In this document: positions 36,301 through 48,600 of the stretch, piece after piece
Layout: every line of letters starts with the position of its first letter
How positions within the stretch are numbered: position 1 is the stretch's first letter
Program-made: the position numbers and the translations under genes
Source: Baylisascaris procyonis
Lineage: Eukaryota; Nematoda; Chromadorea; Rhabditida; Ascarididae
Reading direction: 5' to 3'
Assembly (NCBI GenBank): GCA_037389465.1
Contig: JAZARR010000059.1
Coordinates: 4,673,001 to 4,737,000, forward strand
DNA length: 64,000 bases
The notes under the pieces: model-generated
The model's input: only the letters and a program-made list of their open reading frames with translations
What the model was told of the DNA's origin: nothing
Databases searched by the model: none

Positions 36301-39110
36301 ACTTTTAAGAAGGATATTCAAGGAAATCACGTAGAGAGCCTTCTAGGGAGAATAACAGGGAATAAGCAAAAAATATAATTTTTTTTTTTTATTTTGATGC
36401 AAAAATCAAATGCGCTAAAAGCTTTCAGTATCCTCGAAGCAAGTAATAAAAACTTATTGTTGAGCTTTAACGCTAGTGATATTTTCTGATATTTCGATAG
36501 CCATTTTTTTACCCTGCAAATCACTGGCTTCTGTCTTCTGTAGGTCAAGATCGAAGCAATCGCTTTCATCGACCTGCTCTAATGTTCTCCGATTGTTCTA
36601 ATTATATAAGTAAGATAAACCAAAAATGCGAATTAGAAGCCTTAAGGGGAATCCTGTGAAAATATGAATGGAAAGGAAATCGTAATTGGACCTGGTTGCC
36701 GAAATTTCTTTTAGTAAGAAGAATGAAGTACACTAGAAACCTCAACCCGTGGGCGTTTCTCGTCTATTTCTTCGGCTTCGTTCTTAATCTTTTCTTTTTT
36801 AGGCGCTTGTTGCTTCGGCTGCACCACCTTCTTCTCCACAAGCTCTTCAAATAGTCTCTTCTCTTTCTGAAAGCATCCAACAATTAATACGCTTAAGAAC
36901 AGACACTTTTTAAAAGTTTTTTTTTTTTCACGAATCAAAAGCCAAGTTGCATATTCTGGCAAAATTTATGGGGAAAGTGAGCTAATCAGCTGAGCCACTT
37001 ACGGGCTAAAAAACGGCTCATTTGAATTTGTCAGCACAAATCGTTAAATCTGGAATTGGTAGAGGACACAACGACTCAACTCATAAGAATGCCACCGCTT
37101 TTAATGCGGTAAATTGCGCGAGAAACCTGTTGCGGAAGATTGTTAAGTCAAGGAAAGGTATCTCAACGTCGAGAAAGACATTCTGAATAAGTGGATAATG
37201 CACAATTCATTCATTAGACGTAAGAGTGAACCGATAAATAACCTATTATATCAATATTTCGATACGCGATTCAACTCGCTAAAAGCAGTGCGATTCAAAA
37301 CGCCATTTAAAAAATTGTATGCAGAACATTTGATATGAAGAAACTTTTGAGATGATTAATAAGCCACCCAAGACGAAGAAAAGAAGTAAAGACGTGGGGC
37401 CTAGCAACGCTTTGGAGGGTTGAGGGGATAGAAGAGATGATAGGCACGGAAACAGATGGACACATGTAGCAGCAAATACCCGGATGCATCTGTATAAAAT
37501 CGAAGATCTACCAACAAGAATGCCAAAACGTTGCAACGCGGACAATTTCCACCTCAGCGTTTTCACATCTTAATAAGACGAAGTAAACGAAGAATCCGCG
37601 CCTGCTCGATGTTCCAGTTAAAATAACAGCGAATGAGAAAGATTTCGAAGCGAATGCATCGCAAAAAAACAAAGGTGGCAGACAGTCTCATCGACTGACA
37701 ATTCGAAATTAATGCACCTTAATCTTTTTCGGTTTCGGCAGTGCAGATGTGGATGCTTTTTGCTTGGCCAACTCTTTCTCGAGCCGCTTCTGCTCTCTTG
37801 CTCGTTGACGTTCGGCGATTTCTTCCGGAGTTCGCTGTAAAAATTCGCTCGTTATTCGCTATTTCACAATCGTCCGATAAAAATATTTCGCAAGAAGGCA
37901 ATATACCTGCTTCGGTTCCTTCATCTTGCGAGGCGTTGGCGTCGGAGCGTTAAGTCTGCAATTATACCTTTTAAGACCTGTTATTAGAATCAGCGATTTG
38001 GGCTTCACCTCACTTTATAACACTTTAGAAGAGCGATTTGAGACACATTTGAGCCCAAGAGGAAGCTTAAAATTTGAGACCCATTTGTGCATACATAGAT
38101 GATGGCAATGGATGACAGGCAACAAACAGCAGTCCCATACTTCAAAGAGATTACGAAAAGGAGGATGGTTTAATCACAGAATTGTCAAGTTATTCAAATA
38201 TTGTCTTCTCAAAAATATGAAAACGTTATGAAACAATTACCACAAGGTCAACAAAAATGCTACCATAAACTGTATTGTTGGAAATACTTACGTCGGTAGG
38301 CGAAACCCAGTAAAAACTGTGTTAGTTTGCCTGAAAAAAAAAAACCATCGATGAGAAAATGAAACAAAATGAGTCAATTTAAAAGGCTGATTATTTTTGT
38401 TTTTGTTTTTTGAATAATCCGATCTAGATGAAAGCATAAAGAGTGATGCGTGTTGCTGATGTGTCGATTTAGTATTAATCATTTTCCGATCCTTGCTTAT
38501 CCCCTTAATTCGTGCTATCTATGCAAACAAAAAATTCACGGAAATAAAAAATGTCAATGTTGCATGTTCGGCGAAATTCATCCACAACTTTCAAAGTATA
38601 TGAGAAATCCTCTTTATAGAAGTCCGTCATAGAAATCTTTTAGACAGAACTCCGTTAAAAAAAAAAAAAAAAACAAAGAAAGGAGAATTGGATATAAACA
38701 AAATCGAAATGATTCCTATGCATTATTTCAAGTGCTGAAACTAGGCAAACTTTGGAATACGATTACAGCAACCAACTTCATAAATCAAGTTTTTTATTAA
38801 GAGACTGGATCTACGCCGCTTTGTGACCATCAACCAACAATAGCGATGGTTGAAAAAAACGCTTCGATCCTAAATGCAGCCAGCAATTGATGCGTTCAAT
38901 TTTGTAATCGAAAGGAAGCAACTCTCAAACATGATGATTTTCACATTTTAATGCATAAAATCGCAACTAAGCAGATGCTATTGCAGTGATTTCCACTCAC
39001 CAGTTATGTTTAGCTTGCATTCTTCGACGATAGGCATTGCGTTTGCATGCGGCTGCATTCTTGAGCGAACGAATGCGATGTGCCCTCTTTACTTGCTTCA
39101 CTGAACGCAT
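21362..39110 (-). CDS. Giant charged repeat protein, about 2,450 residues, 18 exons, unknown function
   Basis: I do not recognise this gene. Exons (5' to 3'): 39001-39110, 38292-38330, 37907-37955, 37718-37834, 36741-36866, 36472-36597, 35763-36290, 34175-34387, 33625-33726, 33014-33133, 32595-32750, 32151-32282, 31570-31710, 30839-30904, 25442-30523, 22483-22536, 22010-22127, 21362-21432. ATG 39110 follows an in-frame TGA by three codons. The N-terminus is very basic (MRSVKQVKRAHRIRSLKN), followed by a Lys/Glu-rich stretch likely to be helical (RTPEEIAERQRAREQKRLEK), a 17-residue repeat, short acidic exons with basic cores such as KKHKKKRNRK and RRHKKKGR, then the 54-residue repeat array. 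No signal peptide, membrane segment or known domain is visible. The basic clusters suggest nuclear or nucleic-acid association (inference). Weak points: the 3' edge of 36472 (36513 would break phase), the exon starting at 31710 (31729 has a better acceptor but wrong phase), and the last two exons. Confidence 0.7.
22010..22127 (-). CDS. Penultimate exon of the giant gene, or its last exon if unspliced
   Basis: Begins after TATTTAG with VIPPPTVLQSFPCEGPNK in phase 0, continuing from the 22483-22536 exon (KTAPPTVTIDTSKEIVEE). A GTATGT donor follows 22010 and its phase matches an acceptor TGTTTTCAG before 21432. If that donor is ignored, the frame stays open for about another 118 codons to TAG at 21654. 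I prefer the spliced version because the read-through is hydrophobic and unlike the rest of the protein. Confidence 0.5.
24214..24283. ncRNA. 70-nt imperfect hairpin, pre-miRNA-like
   Basis: The arms close at GTTCTA (24214-24219) and TAGAAC (24278-24283). Toward the loop, TCGCT pairs with AGCGA, and AGTCAGCAC pairs perfectly with GTGCTGACT around a small GCTGAA loop. Mismatches and bulges are few, leaving roughly 25 paired bases. It lies in the 2.9-kb intron between the exons 25442-30523 and 22483-22536 of the minus-strand giant gene, so an intronic transcript would come from the minus strand. Size and shape fit an animal pre-miRNA. It could equally be a small inverted-repeat element. No seed family was recognised. 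Confidence 0.4.
25442..30523 (-). CDS. 5.1-kb repeat exon of the giant gene
   Basis: A single exon of 1,694 codons, phase 0 at both ends, begins after AATCAAACAG with NKQLSVAVAEGEN and ends EELK before GTATAT. The frame stays open throughout in an AT-rich genome, itself strong evidence of coding selection. The first 400 or so residues are Glu/Gln-rich with irregular LEQP-type units. The next 1,200 form a regular 54-residue array, and the last 80 are a non-repetitive Gly/Ala/Val/Glu tail. Cysteine is rare and aromatic residues are few (mostly Tyr in PYGEPE), so a disordered or extended protein is likely. ORFs on the plus strand here (up to 193 codons) are shadows of the repeat. Confidence 0.85.
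25730..29300 (-). repeat. Tandem array, about 22 copies of a 162-bp (54-residue) unit
   Basis: Each unit follows one plan: a start like LEQPSAEQPSES, a Gln/Glu/Lys stretch containing EEQ, a middle like EELTADQHIAEKPYGEPE, and an end like VPTEHVEHEL. I count about 22 units. Most have 54 residues, a few are 49-53, and one (near 26300) is a compound of two partial units. Divergence grows toward both ends, as expected if unequal exchange homogenises the centre. All length changes are multiples of three bases. Confidence 0.9.
28496..29137 (-). repeat. Recent 324-bp duplication inside the 54-residue array
   Basis: Two adjacent double units, 28814-29137 and 28496-28813, are nearly identical in DNA and protein. 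Both run SANHPSES or SAKHPSES, then AACQHV, NERPEPVTKEHVEHELLEQP, then GPSELISQEKPKEEEHVPEK. No other units share NERPEPVTKEH. The second copy is six bases shorter at its end. Confidence 0.9.
35832..36137 (-). repeat. Six tandem copies of a 51-bp (17-residue) unit
   Basis: In the 35763-36290 exon of the giant gene, six in-frame units follow the plan KAKQRAPPESDADTKEK. The third and fourth are the most alike; the first (KAKQPAPPESEVDSKEK) and last (KAKQSAQSESVPTKSKK) have drifted. The sequence is unrelated to the 54-residue array, so one protein carries two independent repeat families. Confidence 0.9.
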
Positions 39111-41805
39111 TGCTGCCCTTCACCGATTGTTAGTATTGATAGACGCCTTGTCTGTTTTCGATTTGCTTCGTTTTGTTTTGATTAGCGAATTTCGTTCAGA
39201 CGAAACTAATCGTTTCCAGTCAACTCCAATCAACATTTCTTATCCTCATCAATTTAAACGATAAACGAACGTTCATCAATTAACAAATCAATAAAACATT
39301 AATTAACGAGCAATTAGTAATAAAAGAGTAATTGAATCAATGGATTATTATCGATCTCATCAAAACGACCTCTTAAGGGTAAATTAAAAAACGTCACTTA
39401 GGAAATAGAAGACAAAAAACATATCATATCGATACCAATATGCTGTGGTCCAAACGACTGTATTGGCCAACGACAGTGGATCTCGACAAGCTTGCGAGAA
39501 AGAAACCAAATGAAATGCTCTATTTTTTACAAGAATTTCAGCATTCGATGGCCATCACAGCCTCATAAATCTTGTCAAACTTCTCAAAACAGTTCTTGCG
39601 CTCTTATGCAGTTTAACAAAGATAAAACACAATCAGCCAATGGAATTATCTCTCAAATTTGAGTCAAACTTTTCAAAGTTGCAGTCTGTAAACCCACTTT
39701 AAGCTCACACATGATTAGCCATCTATCATTTACACGCGAAACAATTTCATTGATTCAATAGGTTATATAGGATAAGCAAAATATGCTAAGAAATTCAATT
39801 TCAAACAGCACATGAAAGCTGCCTCGGTAACATTTTCGTCGATGTGGCTTCCCACTGAAAAAAAAAAAAACGACGTTGAGCAGTTGCTCTGATACTTACA
39901 AAAAGATGTAAGGCGGCAGTAAATCATTAAGGTTGGTTGTGCAAGGAAAAAAAATCGACACAAAATATAGCTGCCGCTTCGGGCATTTGCGAGGGCTAAT
40001 CGCTCAGCAACTTGCTCATAATGAAACAATACTAAATGCTTGAAGGTTACGACGGAACGAGCAAACAAAGTAAAGCTGAAACAGAAATCGTGCAGAAAGG
40101 ATATAGTGAAGAAACGTCATGAACCTAATAGTTTTTGGGGCAGCAAGGGGATGCGGAGAGCAGATGGGCGAGAAGGCGGGGACGGAAGAAGGAAGCATTT
40201 GATCAAGTAAGGTTGCATTTGTGAAAGAGGCTGACTGAGGTAGATAAAAAACTATACCGTAAAAATCAATGTGAAATGGACATACTTGCTGACTGGCGAG
40301 TTTACTAAACCTGAAAGCCTTTAAATGCCCTAAATGGGGTTTCTGCGGATGGGAGAACGTGGATGTGAAGAGAAAATCGTGCGAATTATAAGGAAGTTCA
40401 GATGGAAAGTGTATTCACGGAGGTAGCAAAAACCCATTTCCCAAGGCAGAAAGCGAAAACTTTAGAAGATTTCGTTGAAATTTAATAACTGTTCTTCCTA
40501 TTCAAAGGCGATCTGATCGCATGAATCTCTCCATCCTTCAACATCTCATTATCGTATACTTCCATATCGTTTTCCCATCTTCAACTAAAAAACAACAAAA
40601 AAAAAAAGCTGCTGCAATCTGCGCACATAATACATGGCTTCAACTAAATTGAAAAGAGTATTGAAAGATGCGCAAAGCTCGTTTACAGTTTCAAACTCTA
40701 CATTATGGCATATAAATACACAACAAACTGGGTCGACGACGGTCATAAGCGATCTGAAGGTAACGGATTTGAAACGCTAACTGAAAGTGAGCCGAAAGAA
40801 GGAAGAGCCCGTCAATCGGCAACGACCTTCAACTGTACAAACAACTAATGCCATACGTGCACTCGACGTCATCAAATCAGTTGTCAGACGGAACGGCTGT
40901 GCACCACAGTGGATCGATGCTTACAGTTAACAACCCACATCCTCTCCATCGCACGTACACTCAAAAAGTAATTCTACGCTTTCCTGTAATATGTCGAGAT
41001 ACGTCACCAACAATAAGAGTAATAACAGTCAAACAAAATTAGACACTATAACAAAACTCCACTATTACCAAGTTATTAATAACAGTAACAAAAACTCCAG
41101 AAGTTTGTTTTTAGATAAGGATAATATCGTGTGCATTAATTTTTCGAAGCGAAAAATGCAAATTTATCGGAAATCCACTCGAGTAAATCATAAAATCAGT
41201 GGTCGGGCAAACAATTGCATTCCTATAAAAAACGAATGCATCAAATTCATATATTAAGCCGACTTCCGAATCACAGTGTGAATGAGGTGTGAATAACGAC
41301 GAAATATACGAAAAAGTGCACTATAAGTAATGCAAAAACGCATTCACATACTTATACAATGATTCTCGTCGGCAAAACATTAACACCATAAATCTACTAG
41401 GAAATGAAAGAAGCCTCCATTTGCAAAGCGCATGATGACTTGAAAACAGTCATTCGACAACGATGCTCATCAGTGGTGCAAGATAGTGAAGGCCATTTTA
41501 GTGATCACGTGTTTGCGGTCGAGCAACACTGTTTGAGCATCTGCCGACTGCAAACAAACCAGCCGAACGCTCAGTCATAATACTAGCCGGTAAGCAATTG
41601 CAAACAAGTGTTTTTTTTTGCACCAACACTATCAAACATCGCAAGAATTTCGCATCAAAGATGGAATTGTTATTTTCACTCGGCTGCACTTAAATTTGCG
41701 CCGAATGCCTATCTATTTTGGGTGGTGAGATGAAAAATTCTGCCGAAACGCCCTGCAATCGATTCCTTTGCAGTTCTTATTCTTCGTTAACAAAGACTCA
41801 TTAAG

Positions 41806-42066
41806 ATGATTAAAAAGCTAACGAAATTTAACGATCCCGATGACGGAGGTAAAGGAAAAAGTATTTCATGGAACATTTTTTTTGCTTCATGTTTCGGCAT
41901 TACTAGAGTATGCCAACATCCCAGAAAGCTGCAAATATTGCATAAACGATCGAAATATGTTGACAACTGTGAAGGAGATTATCCTCGAGTGAAAACCGTG
42001 GAGGTCTCAAAAGAAGGAAACGATAAGGACTCATTCGATACATCTGTTCCTTTAGACATTATGTGA
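41806..42066 (+). CDS. Hypothetical small ORF, 86 codons
   Basis: An ATG-initiated frame of mixed charged composition (starts MIKKLTKFNDPDDGGKGKS, ends SFDTSVPLDIM). Its balanced amino acid use is more protein-like than neighbouring chance ORFs. No domain is recognised and no splice partners were found. A G-rich run begins 39 bases after the stop codon. It could be chance. Confidence 0.25.
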   Translation: MIKKLTKFNDPDDGGKGKSISWNIFFASCFGITRVCQHPRKLQILHKRSKYVDNCEGDYPRVKTVEVSKEGNDKDSFDTSVPLDIM

Positions 42067-42104
42067 AACTGAAAATTAGCTTCTTATCACAAAATTGGAG
42101 ACGT

Positions 42105-42139
42105 GGGGAGGGGGGCTGGGGGGGGAGGGGGAGGAAGGG
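42105..42139 (+). other. G-rich run, potential G-quadruplex
   Basis: At least four runs of three or more G separated by one to three bases lie within 35 bases. This meets the usual sequence rule for an intramolecular G-quadruplex on the plus strand. Confidence 0.6.
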
Positions 42140-45100
42140 ATGGACAAAAACGAGCCAAAAGCTTCAAGTTCAGACACATTAACTGGGAGTCAAGCAAAAG
42201 CACTGTAATCGAAAAGGCTAATCGTTGCAGTGATGCCGTATTATTGTTTGCAGCTGAAAGTTATAGTTATCAAGCGATGCGTAGAACGGCTTTTCGCGGA
42301 ATAATACGGAAATCATTTTTGTTGTTCCACATTGGAAATTGCGTCATAAGGGTTTAACGTCAACAGAACAGCTACACTGCTTGTCCACTCGAATTCTTAT
42401 GAAATATTTAAACAAAGAGTTGTTTTCAAAAGTGTTTAAAACCTAAACTATCAAGCATCAGACAATATTACTGCCGGAAGTGATAACGCAATGTGTTTTC
42501 ACTTTGTCGGCTACGTCATCAAGAAAAAACAATCGCAAACAAAAGAGATGACTGATCGGCAATGCGATACCATACAAATGCGTCTGTTTCGGTTCGAGAA
42601 TAGCAAATGGGATGTTTTTGGGAAAATTCCATTTCTTTTCCTTCGCATATAATATAGAACAACGATCAGTGGAAAAGCATAATCGTGCAAACTCGCTTTT
42701 ATGCAGCATACATTAATATGCACCGTTCACACTAAAAAAAACTTATGAAAACGCGAATTTCAAAGTATAAATTACTGCCTTATAATGGGATCAGTGTAAT
42801 GAATATGCATATGTTTCATTTCTGGTAAAACTACATTTAAAGCTGTCAATCACTCGCTTTTCTATTTATTTTCACTCGAATAGGGGTGCCATTTTTTGAG
42901 TCAGTGATATTGGAAATGTCAAAGAACTTTTTGGCCAATGGGAAACACGAAAAAAACAAACTATGAAACGAATGCAACCGCAGATAATTGTTTGGAAGGC
43001 TTGTAACGAAACAGTAAGGGAACTTTTTATTACATACTGTACTTCGATGTCCCATTTCCACAAAGACCTTTTTTATCCACAAAAACTTAGAATATTCCTA
43101 AGTGTCCCACTGAGGTAGCTCGGTCCGGGAAAATCCTTAAATTCTAATTCTGCTTCCGCAAAAATATGTTATCGCAAGAAAATCGGATGAAGCCTCCCGC
43201 CAAGCATTTTTTTAAGGTGACTGCAAAGCGAACGACTGTATGCGTTGTATTGCGAAAGTATAGAGTGCACAATAGGGCGGACGCAAGTGGCCGGCGAGTT
43301 CAGAGTTCCCATGCGAAACGTTGTGAGAGATGAAGAAGCAACAAAATATTTTCGACACATCACCGTGAAAATCGGATCGAAAACGTTTGGATGCAGAGGC
43401 AGTTAAAATCGCACGAGTGAACAGAAGAAAATGTGCGGAAGTGCGAAGCACGCCTGCAGCAGCACCCACGAATCGATACGGCCGTCGAGCATCACAAGTC
43501 CGTTGGTGCGGAGCGATGGCGTCGATTCACGCAAACAGCCAGCCAGCCACTCAGCCAGCCAGGCAGCCGGCTCATTGTATTAAACACAAAAAATTGTGGA
43601 AGAGATTTCAATGTTGAGCAGTTTCTTTTTCCTGACCAGAAGACGTTGCGCTTTCTTTCAGTTCTAGGTGACTGGTAGAATGATCCCGACTTTGTACCCG
43701 AGTTTCGGTGGCGTTTGTGCACATTATGTGGCAACTTGCTTTCTTCCCTGCCTTAAATTTTCAAGACGCAATATGGTCTAGCTCCCAGTACACCTTCGAA
43801 TCTATTTCCTGTGCTAAGTGCAATTCTGCAATCAATCAGGATAAAGTGACGAAATCTGAATCTACACAGCATGATGATCTCCTATAACCATTTTCAAGTC
43901 ATTCCATCAAATCTGCGAGGTGTGATTAACAGTTGCAAACATCTGAAAATTCACATATGGAATCATTGGACTGGAAACCAAACGGAAATTTAAGTGAAAC
44001 TTTTGCAGAGGATTCTTATCGGCACTGAGTTCGGTTGAAGTATGAACGCATAATTGAGCAATTTTTTTGTTCATTGGAAATTTATGAAACCGATCAGCTT
44101 CAAGGTTTTAACAGCATATTATTCTACGATAATTTCACTCATTTCTCATTATCCTAATGAAATAGAATTTCTTGAATTCTTGCAGTTGCAATATTCATTC
44201 ACGATTCATTTTAAGATCCACGTGGAGGACTATATTTCAGCCGTCCAGAGAAAACGAGCAATAAAAAAGGCAAGCGAAGATTCGAGAATGCACACAAAGC
44301 AAAGATAATCAAGAATGTTCTCTGGCTAAAGCTCCATATTTGCTACCTAAGAATGTGTTATATAGTGGCTAAAGAGTTCGAAGGCCACATGTGATGCCTC
44401 TCAAACTTATTCATAAATTTTTAATCGAAAAAATTTGTTTCGTAATGATGCTATCTAAGGGCTCCTTCACCTACGTTGTGCTGAAGCCACATCAACTGAA
44501 TGGCAAATCGTGCCAGAGCGAACCTCCACGATATGCTCTTTTGCAATCCGCTTACCAGACCAACCGGCTTCGTAAATTACCAACAAAAAACAACTACACA
44601 AAATCAATGCCTTCAAATATCAATTAACACGACCGTTAATGCAAATCTCTAGCAAAGTTGTCTCACCGTGACCAGAGTGGCGCAAAATGCATGCAAATTT
44701 TTGATTCCTCCAAATAGCTATAACTTTTTTTCTATGTTGATAGATCAACGTGAGCAAAGAGTGTACGCTGTAACCACCATACTTCATAACTTCAAGTTCA
44801 GGCTCTTCAAAGTTGAAATTCCCAAATAAACAGATAGACAGACGGACAAACATTCGTAATAAAAAGCAAAATGTCAACAGAATGCGTGTTTGTAAGCAAA
44901 TGAGAACTAAGAAACTTTGGGTATTTAAAAATGGTCGCCTTTTAAATAAGACACAGACAAGCACTTATCTGCTTATCATGAGGTCAGCATGTGTTGTGGC
45001 ATTGCAAGATTATGCACTGCCAATTACACACTTCCAATAGCACCTTTTCGTGTATCGAATGCTGCCTACTGCCGAAAGAAACTGCCAACAGTCTTGCGCG

Positions 45101-45818
45101 TTCTGCGCTTCGAAATGACAGCGCACAGTGGAAAAGACATCGACAGTATGCGCCTTTGCAAGTAAATAAAACTGAGAAGGCTTAGGTAGGGTATTAATGT
45201 ATGCGAAGGTACGGGATTAATAAGTTGGAATACGATAAGTTTTCCCCTTGCCTATATTGTTCAAGAAATGGTGAAGTATGGTTCGTTTCAAGCTTTAATA
45301 ACACGTGGGTGGTCAAACCTAACACTTAGTAGGGGATCACAATGAATAAATGCACTACTACCGTATGCAAACAAGGTAGACGCAAAACGGTCAAACAACA
45401 GATCGACGAGGCCGCAAAGCTTGGGAAAAGTGGTTGCACGTAGTTGAATGGGGGGATCTCTGTATGCCCATTTGCAATACAACCATCACCGTATTATCAC
45501 GCAATGTTATAGCGTCATGAATCCCATCACATGTTCTCATGTGTTCAGCATTAATTTATCGATCGATTCCTTTAGATTCAAGACCCCAATTTGGTAGCTC
45601 AACCTAACGTTGCCTTTGAGGTTCAAACGCAGCAAAAACCAAAGTTCTAGTCGTCGGCTAAGGTACTGCATAACTAACCCCATTATATGTTTTCATTCAT
45701 ACCATAAATAGTAATGAATTTCACGCTTTTTAGGCACTTACAGAAATTCCATGTGTAAAGCGCATTACGACAACACTATGATCGTGGATGTGTGTGCTGG
45801 TGCTCGTCCTTCTGTCAG

Positions 45819-45848
45819 GTAGCTCCAGTTCGAAAAATCTGGAGCTAC
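45819..45848. repeat. Perfect 10-bp inverted repeat with 10-base loop
   Basis: GTAGCTCCAG at 45819-45828 pairs exactly with CTGGAGCTAC at 45839-45848 around TTCGAAAAAT. It lies in a region without a convincing gene. Not T-rich downstream, so not an obvious terminator-like element. Confidence 0.7.
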
Positions 45849-48575
45849 GAAATTTGGTGGCGTCAAGTGCATTAGGGGAAGACCTTCTCCATCGACATTC
45901 AAGTTTCGAAAAAAATTGCATCCACTTAATGCCTCAAAATTCGCACGCATTTTATTGAGCGACCACGTTTTCATTTTACATCGATTGGATCACAAGAACC
46001 GAACGTGTTTTATAAGATAGGTATCGGCACAAAACTAATCAGTGTGACGTTCTGCAATGAAAAAATGCACTAGACAAAAATTGTAGCAGAAAATGTGCGC
46101 AATGCTACGGAAAATTGGCATTATACAATAGAATACATGTCGCAAAAATATGCACCTTGCTTATTCGTTAAGTTAAAAAAAATTCAAGAGTTGTTGAGTT
46201 GAAAGGAGGCACTTATTAACGTAGAGTGATTTGTTAGAAAAACTTAGAGATCATTTCGAGGAATTGATGAACGTTTCTTATCACTTATGCTTGCAATGTG
46301 GCAGAAATGAAAATGCGACACAACATTATGTCGATGTGTTAATGCCGAAAAAAAAGTGAACAAACATGAACGGTGAAAACGAAAACAACAGCAAAAACGA
46401 TAGAAAGAAATATGACTGATTTCAGATCACCGCTTAACAACTTCATAAATAGTATTTTCTCATCTACGAAAGCAATCAATCTACATAAAAGCTAACCACC
46501 CGAAGATCTGACATATTTCGGGCAATTAGCTCCAGAAATTGTAACAAAATTTTCTTTAATAACCAAATATGATTACTTTTGAGAATAATATCCAATGTAA
46601 AGTACCCGCAAAGATTTTTATACGTAACGTACGTAATGCATATGCAAATTATGAAAGCGAGACATTGATACGCACATAGTTTCATTTACTTACGACGTAT
46701 AGAAGTTCATATTACTTAAGTTGTGTAGACATAAAAACAGGAAAATGATGATTTTAAAGGCGAGCAAAAACGGCAAACAAAAATCGTCAATTATTTCAAC
46801 TTTAAACTCTCTCAGTCGAATGCATATATATATAGAAATACTTAAGCCCCTCAAATGTTTTAGTAAATATTGAAATGAGTGAAGAGAACATACGAAAGAA
46901 TCGTTTCAAACGAACGAAGAGATACGTGATTAAGAAAAGTTTACAAGTGACATCTAACAAGAGTACAACACAAAGAACCTGTTTCATTTTTATTGCTTAT
47001 TCTCTCTTTTTTTTTATCGAAATAGGACGATTCCTTCAGAAAGCAGAAATGATGGCTTTCGTTCGTAGTTTAGTTAGGCGATGTTTGAGTGCGAAATGTT
47101 CACGCTCAAAAATTCATTAAATCGCTCTGATTGAAAATCACAGGTTAGATGTCATAATAAATTTAGATAGGAGGGAAATTTATTTGCAATAAATGAAAAG
47201 AAGTTCAGACTTTGTTTTAAGTTCAATATTAGTATAGTCAGTAGAGAATGGACAATATTAGATGAGAATGACTAAGCATGGCTGAAAAAATTTCTTGTAT
47301 CATTTCTGAATAGTTAGAGGGGTCGACTTCTCAGTGGGTAGAGGGGACTGGGAGGACTGGGTTTAAGAAATGGAAATATATGGTTACACGTTAGGCGGAA
47401 AACCCATGCTATAAAAGAAACACATTCAAAAATATATATCTGAAGGAGTCAGCAGATCTCGAAGTGTATAAAAGTGAATAAGCGAATCTTGTCGAGCTTG
47501 CAAGCACATTATGTCAAGCCGTTGTAACATATAAAGTTGCCTTGCTGCAAACAACAATCACATAACGGAGACTGTGTCTCAGACGGAGTGTTAGTGCTTG
47601 GCAACAACAAAAACAATGGGGCGAAGAGCGATCACCGTCGTGCAGCTAGCTGCACTATGCAGGAAAAACCCAACTCTCACTGTTCGTACTGAACTGTTTG
47701 GTGCGATGTCAAAAGGGCTGCTATACCTAAATTCCTTGCCCAGAGTAAAAACACTTTGTTGGGTCGAACCTAAATTTGCAGCAATCCTCTCCAGCATCTA
47801 ACTCCACCTAGAAACTATGCAAAGTAAGGATTCAAAAAGCCGAGTACATATATACTGAAACAAGATGATCATGGATTTCTCCCCTTGACTAAATCGAATT
47901 CTTTTTTTTTCTGTTTATATTATAACAGTCAATTTCATCAGTGTTTCTTGCTACGCATATGCAAACGGCCAACACATCTGGATCACATGTGAGCGTACCT
48001 CTTCCAGTTTTCGGGAAGTTTCGCAACTTATAATTTCTGTTTCAAATCTAGGGTAGACCATTTTCCACAAAACTTGCAGTTTGCTAATTAGGAAAATTGG
48101 TCAACACCACTTTTTAATTCAGTGAAATATTAAAACTGCAAGGAACGGTTTGATTTCAGTTAGCTGTGAAAGGAGAGCTTTGGCGATCTGCAAGCTTGGT
48201 CAGAAAATGGGTCGAAGGAGTCGAAATTTTTGTAATTTTTAATGAATCGTCTCCAAAACTTCTGAAGTTTTCAATTATTTCCAATGCTCGTCTAGCACAT
48301 GATTGCAGCTAACTTCATGAACAACCCCAAATTTGAGGTGATCCCCCTATTGCTTTTTAATTGAACCGAAACGAAATGCGTTACCCATGTGTAACATCTA
48401 GTAGTGAAATTGTTGCTGGCTTGACTGAAACAAGCTACAAAAGCACAAAACTAATACATATCCTCAGTAGCAAAAGTGTTGCCAATATTAACTATGCTAT
48501 CATTGTTGTTTTCAATGCGACGCATAGAATTCTTATACCCTAAGGATAGTGCACAAGAAGGTGGAAAGTGGTGAT

Positions 48576-48600
48576 GGGGAGGGGGGGGGGGTGGGAAGGG
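48576..48600 (+). other. G-rich run with ten consecutive G, potential G-quadruplex
   Basis: GGGG, then A and an uninterrupted eleven-G stretch, then T, GGG, AA and GGG within 25 bases. It satisfies the common G-quadruplex pattern on the plus strand and stands out in AT-rich surroundings. Confidence 0.6.
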
